Part shown: positions 1 through 5,823 of the stretch, one piece after another
Position numbering within the stretch: position 1 is the first letter of the stretch
How the letters are laid out: each line of letters begins with the position of its first letter
Assembly (NCBI GenBank): GCA_030593185.1
Contig: JAUVHQ010000148.1
Location: 1 to 5,823, forward strand
Origin: Bacteroidota bacterium
GTDB taxonomy: Bacteria > Bacteroidota > Bacteroidia > Bacteroidales > VadinHA17
Length of the DNA stretch: 5,823 nucleotides
Direction: 5' to 3'
Notes under the pieces: generated by a model
What the model was told of the DNA's origin: nothing
Seen by the model: the letters and a program-made list of their open reading frames with translations, nothing else
Databases searched by the model: none
Translations under genes and position numbers: made by a program

Positions 1-248
1 CTGGAAGTACCAAAATCTGAACCGGCAGCCTGCCCATATATGGCATTTGCTTTAACTGTCCAGTATTTACCTGTTTTAAAACGAATGCCGCCATGAAATA
101 CCGGCTTAAATCCTCCTCCAATGTCAGCAAACAGCTTTCCCATACCGCCGCCAACCAGTCCTTCTGTCCATGTATGCCTCCACTTCTGACCAGAAACGGA
201 GGTTGTTAATAAAATGATAATAAGAATATTAATCAGCTTCTTTGTCAT
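1..248 (-). CDS. Secreted, probable outer-membrane beta-barrel protein (N-terminal fragment)
   Basis: This is the first 82 codons of a leftward gene that continues past the left edge. It starts at the ATG complementary to 246-248; the frame has an in-frame stop shortly upstream (264-266), so this start is well bounded. The product opens with a clear type I signal peptide: Lys3-Lys4, a hydrophobic stretch at about residues 5-14, and likely cleavage after VSG20 before Gln21, a common pattern in Bacteroidota. The mature part (KWRHTWTEGLVGGGMGKLF and onward) is rich in Gly and aromatic residues with alternating hydrophobic positions (GGIRFKTGKYWTVKANAIYG), as in the first strands of small outer-membrane barrels. 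It vaguely resembles DUF6089-type barrel proteins, but the fragment is too short to assign a family. No Shine-Dalgarno site is visible upstream. The 347-bp gap holding an inverted-repeat element separates it from the amidohydrolase gene, so they are probably not one tight operon. Confidence 0.72.
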   Translation of the reverse strand, partial: MTKKLINILIIILLTTSVSGQKWRHTWTEGLVGGGMGKLFADIGGGFKPVFHGGIRFKTGKYWTVKANAIYGQAAGSDFGTS

Positions 249-264
249 TATAACAGTAAATGAT

Positions 265-288
265 TATATAGTGTCTGTCCATAAAGTC
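265..288 (+). repeat. Left terminal inverted repeat of the candidate element
   Basis: This 24-base repeat is TATATA followed by GTGTCTGTCCATAAAGTC. It matches the reverse complement of 534-557 at 19 of 24 positions, with the eight innermost bases (ATAAAGTC) identical. Confidence 0.5.
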
Positions 289-293
289 AAACA

Positions 294-311
294 TCCCGAA
301 AGCTTTCGGGA
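294..311. repeat. 18-bp perfect palindrome TCCCGAAAGCTTTCGGGA
   Basis: The sequence equals its own reverse complement across 18 bases and is GC-rich compared with its surroundings. As RNA it could form a seven-pair stem with an AGCT loop. It lies downstream of the leftward amidohydrolase gene, but 285 bases past the stop and without a clean U-tract on either strand, so an intrinsic terminator is possible but not well supported. It may be an internal structural part of the repeat element. Confidence 0.6.
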
Positions 312-319
312 CCAATTAT

Positions 320-355
320 CAAATAACAAATGACAAATAAATTCCAAATAACAAA
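320..355. repeat. Two direct copies of CAAATAACAAA, 25 bases apart
   Basis: CAAATAACAAA occurs at 320-330 and again at 345-355, with a related ACAAATAAA at 333-341 between them. The tract is nearly free of G. The match is exact, but the low complexity weakens its meaning. Confidence 0.45.
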
Positions 356-357
356 AA
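335..357 (+). repeat. Left arm of an internal imperfect inverted repeat
   Basis: The reverse complement of this 23-base arm aligns to 500-524 with about 20 matches, three mismatches and one 2-base gap. It is nested inside the terminal repeats, so a transcript or single strand of the element could fold back on itself. Both arms are very AT-rich, so chance similarity is a real alternative. Confidence 0.35.
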
Positions 358-499
358 TTCAAAACAGAATTAACCGATATATTGTTTTTGCGCCTTTCTT
401 TTTTTGAACATTTTGATTTGATATTTATTTATTCACAAAATAATTAATTTTCAAAGGTGTTCATGAGACCACTTCGTTCAGTTGTATTTTGGTGCTTGT

Positions 500-524
500 T
501 TTTTGTGATTTTTAATATTTATTT
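500..524 (-). repeat. Right arm of the internal imperfect inverted repeat
   Basis: This is the partner of 335-357. It reads as a T-rich tract beginning TTTTTGTGATTTTTAAT, complementary to the A-rich CCAAATAACAAAAA side of the left arm. Confidence 0.35.
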
Positions 525-533
525 AAACTTTCG

Positions 534-557
534 GACTTTATAGACGGGCTTTATATA
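534..557 (-). repeat. Right terminal inverted repeat of the candidate element
   Basis: This is the partner of 265-288, reading GACTTTATAGACGGGC then TTTATATA on the plus strand. Five mismatches lie in the outer half; the inner eight bases are identical to the left arm. Confidence 0.5.
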
Positions 558-595
558 TACTGCTTGCAAGAAAACACTTAAAGATAAAAGTTGAG

Positions 596-2296
596 TTATC
601 TTTTAAATACAACTTTCCCGCCCACAATGGTATAATCCACTTTGGTTTTCATTATCTCATCTTCCGGTATGTTAAACAGGTCACGATCGAGTATAACCAT
701 ATCTGCAAGATAATCTTCTTTTATCATTCCCTTCCGGTCCTCCATAAACTGGGCATAAGCCGACCCCAATGTGTATAGCCGTATAGCCTCATTCATTGAT
801 AATTTTTCTCCTGAAAACCAGCCATCACCTTCTTCTCCCTTTCTGTCCTTCCTGGTAACTGCTGCATATAACCCTTCCATAGGATTCAGGGGCTCAACCG
901 AATAATCAGTACCAAACGCGATCTTTGTTCCTACATTCAGCAAGGATTTCCATGGATAGGCAAATTTGCTACGCTCCCAGCCAATCCGTTTTTCACAGAA
1001 TCTTTTATCGGTAATACAGTGAGTGGGTTGCATAGATGCTATAACACCAAGTTCTGCAAATCTTGGGATGTCTTCTTCGATCAGTATCTGTGCATGTTCT
1101 ATTCTGTGCCTGCTATCATTCCTGCCATTCACTTCCCGTGCCTTTTCATATGCATTTAACACCCAGTTATTACCTTTAGACCCAATAGCATGTATGCCAA
1201 TCTGGAATCCCATCGAATCACACAACAATACTTTTTTTTCCAACTCATCATAGGGCATCTGAGGAAGTCCTGATGTTTCAGGCTCATCCTCAAAAGGTTC
1301 AAAGAAAAAGGCCGTGGCGGAACCGAGTGTCCCATCAATAAAACCTTTAACATATCCGAATCTTATCCACCTGTTTTCCATTGGATATTCTTTTCTGAGA
1401 CTGTCATACTTCTGCAATTTCTTCACGTCATCTGTAAGATTTCCTGCTACATCTATCCGCAAAGTCAGTTTACCTGCTTCCTTTCTTTTTTTCATATATT
1501 CAGCATCTCCCCCTCCTGGCATTTGAATACTGGTTACACCATCACGGGCAGCCATATCGAAAGCAACATCCCATTCTTTCTCGTTTCTAATTTTCTTTTC
1601 TTCATCAGAATATTCAATTTTAACAGCTCCGGTTTTTATAAGGTTCTGTGCTGTCTCTTTAAGTATACCCGTAAGTTCACCTGTTTCGGGATCCCTTTGT
1701 ATTTCACCTCCATACGGATCGGGAGTATCTTTTGTAATTCCTGATGCTTTAAGCACATAACTATTCACCAGAACCGAATGGCCGTCGGCACGACTTAATA
1801 TTACAGGATTATCCGGCGAAACAGGATCGATTAGCTCTTTTGCCGGCCACTTCTTATCAATAAACATCTCATGTTCCCAGTGCCCGCCACGGATAATCTG
1901 TCCCGGTTCAACTTCTGCAACTTTTTCTTTAACTTTTTCAGTGATAATTGCGGGGTCAGTAGTATAGCGAAGTTCAATATAATCAACATCAACAGGACCG
2001 AAGTGAGCATGTGCATCATTGAAGCCAGGCACAACAAGCCTGCCGGCAGCGTCAATTACTTTTGTCTTCTCTTTATCGATATATTTGCTTATCAGTTTAT
2101 AATCTCCAACAGCTATAATCACCTCACCTTTAACTGCAACAGCTGTGGCTTGTGGGTTTTCATCATTAACAGTGAAGATTTTCGCATTGTGAATAACAAG
2201 GTCTGCTGGTTCAGAATCCCTTCCTCCGGAACATCCGTTGATAATAAAGAATGCAAATAATAAAAACATTGCGGAAATAGTGTTTGATAGTATCAT
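596..2296 (-). CDS. Lipoprotein amidohydrolase, YtcJ-like amidohydrolase-3 family
   Basis: This 566-residue protein is a metal-dependent amidohydrolase of the YtcJ/NfdA type (amidohydrolase family 3), whose members hydrolyse C-N bonds in amides or formamides; the substrate here is unknown. The N-terminus has a hydrophobic segment (about residues 9-19) ending in INGC22, a lipobox, so the enzyme is probably a lipid-anchored envelope protein. A small beta domain (DLVIHNAKIFTVND, about 32-45) precedes the TIM barrel. Visible metal and catalytic residues are H96 and H98 (NDAHAH), K317 in YVKGFIDGT, the site used by a carboxylated lysine in relatives, H369 (GIHAIG), H401 (RIEHAQ) and D464 (FGTDYS). 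The family signature DGHSVLVNS followed by GI-KDTPDPYGGEI lies at 171-199. Length is typical and nothing looks broken. The ATG at 2294-2296 gives a complete signal peptide. It is transcribed away from the PagL-like gene, sharing a 248-bp control region. Confidence 0.93.
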   Translation of the reverse strand: MILSNTISAMFLLFAFFIINGCSGGRDSEPADLVIHNAKIFTVNDENPQATAVAVKGEVIIAVGDYKLISKYIDKEKTKVIDAAGRLVVPGFNDAHAHFGPVDVDYIELRYTTDPAIITEKVKEKVAEVEPGQIIRGGHWEHEMFIDKKWPAKELIDPVSPDNPVILSRADGHSVLVNSYVLKASGITKDTPDPYGGEIQRDPETGELTGILKETAQNLIKTGAVKIEYSDEEKKIRNEKEWDVAFDMAARDGVTSIQMPGGGDAEYMKKRKEAGKLTLRIDVAGNLTDDVKKLQKYDSLRKEYPMENRWIRFGYVKGFIDGTLGSATAFFFEPFEDEPETSGLPQMPYDELEKKVLLCDSMGFQIGIHAIGSKGNNWVLNAYEKAREVNGRNDSRHRIEHAQILIEEDIPRFAELGVIASMQPTHCITDKRFCEKRIGWERSKFAYPWKSLLNVGTKIAFGTDYSVEPLNPMEGLYAAVTRKDRKGEEGDGWFSGEKLSMNEAIRLYTLGSAYAQFMEDRKGMIKEDYLADMVILDRDLFNIPEDEIMKTKVDYTIVGGKVVFKR

Positions 2297-2418
2297 ATCA
2301 GCATTTTTTAAGAATGATTTGATTTTGTTCTACTTAACCATAAAAATAGATAATAATTATAAACTTTATCGGTTTTTTACCGGAAAACAGGATAGTAAAG
2401 ATAAAAATAACAGTCCAG

Positions 2419-2444
2419 GAATAACGTGATTAATTACGTTATTC
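2419..2444. promoter_or_regulatory. 26-bp near-perfect palindrome in the divergent control region; candidate operator
   Basis: GAATAACGT at the left pairs with ACGTTATTC at the right around an ATTAAT core; only one symmetric base pair (2428/2435) breaks the palindrome. It sits 122 bases before the amidohydrolase start and 100 bases before the PagL-like start, where a shared operator for a dimeric regulator could lie. The plus strand continues with TTTTAT, so a weak intrinsic terminator hairpin is an alternative, but no rightward gene precedes it. Confidence 0.45.
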
Positions 2445-2493
2445 TTTTATTTCATATTCAAATATTCTCCTCACCACTTTCATACCCTCCAAA

Positions 2494-2524
2494 TTTGATA
2501 ATTGCCTGGAATTTTGTACTTTTA
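2494..2524 (+). promoter_or_regulatory. Candidate Bacteroidota-type promoter for the PagL-like gene
   Basis: TTTG at 2494-2497 is followed after 19 bases by TACTTTTA at 2517-2524. This fits the phylum's consensus (TTTG, spacer 19-21, TAnnTTTG) at all fixed bases but the last. It would start transcription only about 10-15 bases before the ATG at 2545. AT-rich DNA yields such matches by chance, so the call is tentative. I found no comparable match for the leftward gene. Confidence 0.4.
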
Positions 2525-2544
2525 TTATCAGTTCAGACATTGTT

Positions 2545-3666
2545 ATGATCAATTCTTTAAACATTAATCTCAGCGTATTTGCTATCATTTGCTTTTTTCT
2601 GCTCAAACCGTGTCATTGTCCGGCGCAGGACACTACATCTGCTCCGTTGATCATTGGAGTACGATCACACTGGGGGTTTATCATTCCCCATTCAAAAAAG
2701 ATCGAAGATCTGTCGCATACAAATCCGTGGGGCATTGAGATGGATATTAACTGGCATCTTACCAGAAAAAATACCTGGCAATACTGTTTCTGCTATCCCC
2801 GGGCTGGTTTTTCCCTATCGTACACAAACTTTTCGAATCCTGAAGTTATAGGCAGCACAATAGCATTTTACCCTTTTATTGAGCCCTTTACCAGTGCACA
2901 AAAACCTTTCAGTCTTTCTATCAGGTTTGGTATGGGTCCGGCATACATGACAAAAATATATGATCCGGAAGAAAATCCTGAGAATTTGTTCAATGCGTCG
3001 CATCTGACTTTTATCGTTGTGTTAAACCTGGGATTCAACTACAGGATTTCTTCAAACATGAACCTGCGCATTGCAGGCAGCTATAACCACACTTCCAACG
3101 GCGGTATAAAACAACCAAATCTCGGTATAAACTTCCCGACTATCAATGCCGGGCTTGACTGGTCTCTGTCTTCGGCATATTTCCCCGACAGGGAAAAAGA
3201 TCCTGAGCTTGTTCCCAATCCGGAGAAATTCAGGTTTGATATATACCTGTTTGGTACCGGGAAAATTGACCGGAAAAATTCAAAGAGTTACCTGATAAGT
3301 GGTTTGGGTTGTAATTTCAGTGCCCGGGTTGGCAGGATTAATGCTATGACGTGTGGTATTGAATGGATTAATGATGGAGAAATCAAATATTTAGCTGAGG
3401 AGAACCATATAACAAACAAGTACGGAAAAATAATTGATCACCACCGTGCAGGAATATTATTCGGGCATGAATTGCTTCTTGGACGCTTCATATTCAGTCA
3501 GCAATTGGGTTTTTATATATATTCTCCTTTTGAACCGATGGATGCAGTATATCAACGATATGGGATCTTATTCAAAATTTCCGACCGGATTTTCACCGGA
3601 ATAAATATAAAAGCTCACAGGCATGTAGCCGATTTCCTGGATATAAGGACAGGCATTACTTTCTAA
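2545..3666 (+). CDS. PagL-like acyloxyacyl hydrolase / lipid A deacylase-family outer-membrane protein
   Basis: This 373-residue protein is probably an outer-membrane barrel of the acyloxyacyl hydrolase family related to PagL, which removes an ester-linked 3-hydroxyacyl chain from lipid A. An N-terminal hydrophobic segment (about 9-20) ends in CPA27-Q28, a plausible signal peptidase I site. The key motif is NHTSNGGIKQPNLGIN at 181-196: H182 and S184 match the PagL catalytic His-x-Ser, and the SNGG-KxPNxG surround is typical of the family. PagL's catalytic Glu lies 12 residues after its Ser; here that place is N196, so the acidic partner is absent or elsewhere. The end, KAH356-358 then VADFLDIRTGITF, resembles Bacteroidota relatives and closes with the terminal Phe usual for barrel assembly. 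It is over twice the length of classical PagL (about 150 mature residues), as is usual for this phylum's version. It is convergent with the sensor gene, 58 bases away. Fold and family are fairly secure; enzymatic activity is inferred. Confidence 0.8.
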   Translation: MINSLNINLSVFAIICFFLLKPCHCPAQDTTSAPLIIGVRSHWGFIIPHSKKIEDLSHTNPWGIEMDINWHLTRKNTWQYCFCYPRAGFSLSYTNFSNPEVIGSTIAFYPFIEPFTSAQKPFSLSIRFGMGPAYMTKIYDPEENPENLFNASHLTFIVVLNLGFNYRISSNMNLRIAGSYNHTSNGGIKQPNLGINFPTINAGLDWSLSSAYFPDREKDPELVPNPEKFRFDIYLFGTGKIDRKNSKSYLISGLGCNFSARVGRINAMTCGIEWINDGEIKYLAEENHITNKYGKIIDHHRAGILFGHELLLGRFIFSQQLGFYIYSPFEPMDAVYQRYGILFKISDRIFTGINIKAHRHVADFLDIRTGITF

Positions 3667-3724
3667 AGAAAAGAAAAAGCAGGAAAGTTTTATTTTTGAA
3701 TTTTTCAATAGTATTACTGATAAT

Positions 3725-5823
3725 TCAATCTTCAGGAGGTGGTTTGCCATATTCTGACGGAGCTACTTTAAACAACTCCTTAAAGCATTTCGCAAAATAA
3801 GATAAGTTGTTAAACCCTACTTCATAAGCAACCTGGGCAACATTTCCATAGTTCCGCTCAAAAAGCTTAGCTGCTCTTTTCAGCCTGACTGTACGGATAA
3901 ATTCGCTTGGGTTTTGACCTGTTAGGGCTTTAAGTTTACGGAACAGCTGCATTCTGCTCATTCCTACTTCATCCTGTAACTTTCTAACCTCGAATTCATT
4001 ATCATCCATATGTTCTTCAATAACCATCATTGTATTCTGAAGAAATTTTTCATCGACTGACGTAACAGCAATATCTTTTGGTTCAAGAGTTATCTCACGG
4101 CTAAACCGGTCACGAAGCTTATTCCTTTGTTCAATTAATTTCCTCACCCGTAACTTTACTTCTTTCATACTAAACGGTTTGATAATATAGGCATCGGCGC
4201 CGGTTTCAAGACCTGCCAGTTTATCTTCTTCCTCAGCTTTGGCAGTGAGCATGATCACAGGAATATGGCTGGTACGCTCATCCGTTTTTATTTTATTGCA
4301 CATTTCAACACCATCCATACGCGGCATCATAAGATCGGTAAGGATTAAATCAGGTATATTTTCTGTAGCTTTATCAAGTCCAACAATTCCATTATTAGCT
4401 TCCATGATACGGAACGAATCCTCAAGCTTTTCCCTCAAGTGTGTCCGGATATCGGTATGATCCTCAACAATCAATACCAGAGGAGGTTCATCTTCAGACT
4501 TCGAATCTTCGTAAATATCTTCAGTACTCTCCTCGCTATACTTAATATCATCAATATCTGTCGAATAAACAATTGTATTTATTTCATCAGGTTTTTTCAG
4601 CAGGAATTCTTCTTCCCGCAGGTGATCTTTTCCAACAGGTACTCGAACAGTGAAAGTGGTTCCTTTACCCAACTTACTCCTGATATCTATTTCACCATGC
4701 AACAATTCAACCAGTTCTTTTGTCAGGGCAAGACCGATGCCGGTACCACCACTCCCATCATATTTACTGCTTTTTACCTGGTGAAAGCGGTCAAATACAT
4801 TATCAATTTCATTTGAAGGTATTCCAATACCGGTATCAGAAACAATCACCTCCATCAACTCATTTTCCTGTTCAGGTAGTATAACTTCACATTTAACTTC
4901 CCCTCCTTCAGAAGTAAACTTAAATGCATTTGATAAAAGGTTAGTAATTATCTTCTCAAATTTATCAGGGTCAAACCATGTAATGAATTTCCCATCAGGC
5001 AGTTTATATGGGAAGCTAATTAATTTATTCTCAGCAATTGAAGCAAACGAAATAATAAGAACCCTTAAAAATTTTACGATGTCTTCCTGAACTAGTTCCA
5101 ATCTCAGGCTTCCGGCATCCAGCTTCGACAGATCTAACATTTGGTTAACCAGGTTCAGCAGTCTTTTTGTATTGCGCTGCATCATCCGAATTGTTTTCCT
5201 GGAGGGTTTTTTTCCGGGTTCATCTGTTAATATTTCCTCAAGGTGACCCATAATCAGGGTAAGCGGTGTACGAAGCTCATGAGAGATATTGGAAAAGAGT
5301 CGCGACTTTAATTGGTCCATCTCTAACAGTAACCGGTTAGCCTTTTGTTTGATACGGAAGTTCCGATAGATAATAAAAACTAAAACGATAATAAGCCCTG
5401 TGACAGAAACAAGCAAGATCATAAGCCATCTTGATCTTTTTAATTTTTCAGCAGTTAGTTCCCTCTCCTTTTCATATTGCTGGTCCCATTCAACTTTTGC
5501 CATTTCTCTGTTCCGGTCATCATCTCTCAAAGTATCACTCATACTTATAAAAAACTCAGCGTAATAAAAAGCCTGTGGGAATTGTTCCAAAGCTGAATAA
5601 GCAATCATAAGTTCTTCTGCAATAAGTATTTTCTTTCTTGGGTTTTTGGCTTCATAAGCAAATATCAGAGCCGTATCAAGATATCGTATTGCTTCATAAT
5701 ATTGTTTATTCTTGTTATAGTTCCGGCCCAGATGATAATATATATTCATCATTGCACTCTTATGATTAATGCGTTTGCTTATATCCAGTCCCATAAACAT
5801 ATTTTCCTTAGCTTCTTTCATCC
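3725..5823 (-). CDS. Hybrid two-component system regulator (TPR sensor, histidine kinase, receiver, AraC domain), 5' end beyond window
   Basis: This is a one-protein phosphorelay regulator, open at the right edge; the first ATG inside (5819-5821) is used for numbering but the true start is probably upstream. In order: TPR-like helices at about 1-95 (YYHLGRNYNKNKQYYEAIRYLDTAL is a clear repeat, split around residues 28-52), a charged linker, one membrane helix at about 132-153, HisKA with phospho-acceptor H181 (ISHELRTPL), an ATPase domain with N298 (LLSNAF), D329 (DTGIGIP) and GTGIGLAL, an acidic linker (about 415-443), a receiver with E453/D454, phospho-acceptor D496 (LTDLMMPR) and K548 (IIKPF), and a C-terminal AraC-type HTH pair at about 595-693. 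All key residues are intact. TPRs before the membrane helix would lie in the periplasm and sense through protein or peptide contact, unlike the beta-propeller sensors of classic polysaccharide-sensing HTCS. Missing upstream are the signal peptide and probably more TPRs. Its target genes are not evident here. Confidence 0.93.
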   Translation of the reverse strand, partial: MKEAKENMFMGLDISKRINHKSAMMNIYYHLGRNYNKNKQYYEAIRYLDTALIFAYEAKNPRKKILIAEELMIAYSALEQFPQAFYYAEFFISMSDTLRDDDRNREMAKVEWDQQYEKERELTAEKLKRSRWLMILLVSVTGLIIVLVFIIYRNFRIKQKANRLLLEMDQLKSRLFSNISHELRTPLTLIMGHLEEILTDEPGKKPSRKTIRMMQRNTKRLLNLVNQMLDLSKLDAGSLRLELVQEDIVKFLRVLIISFASIAENKLISFPYKLPDGKFITWFDPDKFEKIITNLLSNAFKFTSEGGEVKCEVILPEQENELMEVIVSDTGIGIPSNEIDNVFDRFHQVKSSKYDGSGGTGIGLALTKELVELLHGEIDIRSKLGKGTTFTVRVPVGKDHLREEEFLLKKPDEINTIVYSTDIDDIKYSEESTEDIYEDSKSEDEPPLVLIVEDHTDIRTHLREKLEDSFRIMEANNGIVGLDKATENIPDLILTDLMMPRMDGVEMCNKIKTDERTSHIPVIMLTAKAEEEDKLAGLETGADAYIIKPFSMKEVKLRVRKLIEQRNKLRDRFSREITLEPKDIAVTSVDEKFLQNTMMVIEEHMDDNEFEVRKLQDEVGMSRMQLFRKLKALTGQNPSEFIRTVRLKRAAKLFERNYGNVAQVAYEVGFNNLSYFAKCFKELFKVAPSEYGKPPPED

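Larger units (their letters stand above)
265..557. mobile_element. Candidate MITE / foldback element with imperfect terminal inverted repeats
   Basis: The gene-free stretch 249-595 is dominated by this structure. The left end (265-288) and the right end (534-557, read in reverse complement) match at 19 of 24 positions. The inner 12 bases are GTCCATAAAGTC on the left (277-288) and GTCTATAAAGTC on the right (534-545 reversed). Both outer ends carry TATATA, which is self-complementary and could be either part of the repeat or a duplicated AT-rich target. Inside lie an 18-bp perfect palindrome (294-311), tandem-like CAAATAACAAA copies, and a second inverted repeat pair (335-357 / 500-524). No transposase frame fits, so if mobile it would depend on an element elsewhere. 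A structured intergenic repeat that is not mobile is the main alternative. Outside it, 249-264 and 558-595 show nothing I can name. Confidence 0.38.

Noticed and set aside
320..355. Spaced repeats that might suggest a CRISPR array
   Set aside because: Only two 11-base copies of low-complexity sequence, with no regular spacer-repeat pattern and no cas genes.
1871..2260. 129-codon open frame on the plus strand
   Set aside because: It lies wholly opposite the N-terminal part of the amidohydrolase gene, has no recognisable domain, and its composition (many Phe, Asn, Ile, Cys) is that of an antisense shadow.
2371..2383. CGGT-TTTTT-ACCG short inverted repeat upstream of the amidohydrolase gene
   Set aside because: Four-base arms are expected by chance in a region of this size.
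2238..2429. 63-codon plus-strand frame running into the divergent control region
   Set aside because: It starts antisense to the lipoprotein signal sequence and ends in low-complexity Asn/Lys codons; no start signal or family resemblance.
3696..3708. TTGAATTTTTCAA inverted repeat in the convergent gap, possible bidirectional terminator
   Set aside because: The stem is only five A/T-rich pairs and no U-tract follows on either strand.
3734..3740. AGGAGGT, a perfect Shine-Dalgarno-like string on the plus strand
   Set aside because: It is the complement of the last codons of the regulator gene (Pro-Pro-Pro region); no suitable rightward start or ORF follows.
4439..4816. 125-codon open frame on the plus strand
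   Set aside because: It is antisense to the intact kinase and receiver coding sequence; the product is Phe/Ile/Asn-rich with no motif.

Overview
The window looks like a chromosomal segment from a member of the Bacteroidota (Bacteroidales- or Marinilabiliales-like, probably uncultured). The evidence is: a hybrid histidine kinase fused to a receiver and an AraC-type DNA-binding domain on one chain, an architecture characteristic of this phylum; a PagL-like outer-membrane hydrolase of the long Bacteroidota type; signal peptides with cleavage before Gln; AT-rich DNA; no convincing Shine-Dalgarno sites; and a promoter candidate fitting the phylum's TTTG / TAnnTTTG consensus. Taxonomy below phylum is inference.

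Layout. Positions 1-248 (minus) hold the N-terminus of a secreted, probably outer-membrane barrel protein that runs off the left edge. Positions 249-595 have no convincing gene but hold a structured AT-rich sequence. Imperfect 24-bp terminal inverted repeats (265-288 / 534-557) enclose an 18-bp perfect palindrome and a second nested inverted repeat, which resembles a MITE or foldback element. Positions 596-2296 (minus) encode a lipoprotein amidohydrolase of the YtcJ-like amidohydrolase-3 family. Positions 2297-2544 are a divergent control region with a 26-bp near-perfect palindrome almost midway between the two start codons and a promoter candidate for the rightward gene. Positions 2545-3666 (plus) encode a PagL-like acyloxyacyl hydrolase / lipid A deacylase-type barrel. 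Positions 3725-5823 (minus, open at the right edge) encode a hybrid two-component regulator with a TPR sensor.

How the genes may fit together. All four products act at or across the envelope: two outer-membrane-type proteins, one lipoprotein enzyme and one membrane-spanning regulator. The amidohydrolase and PagL-like genes are divergent and share a control region. The PagL-like gene and the regulator are convergent with a 58-bp gap. No polysaccharide-utilisation genes (SusC/SusD, glycoside hydrolases) are visible beside the regulator, so its target is unknown. I see no defence system, CRISPR array, tRNA or rRNA. The most unusual items are the MITE-like element at 265-557, the dyad at 2419-2444, and the PagL-like protein with its His/Ser pair but without an obvious acidic third residue.
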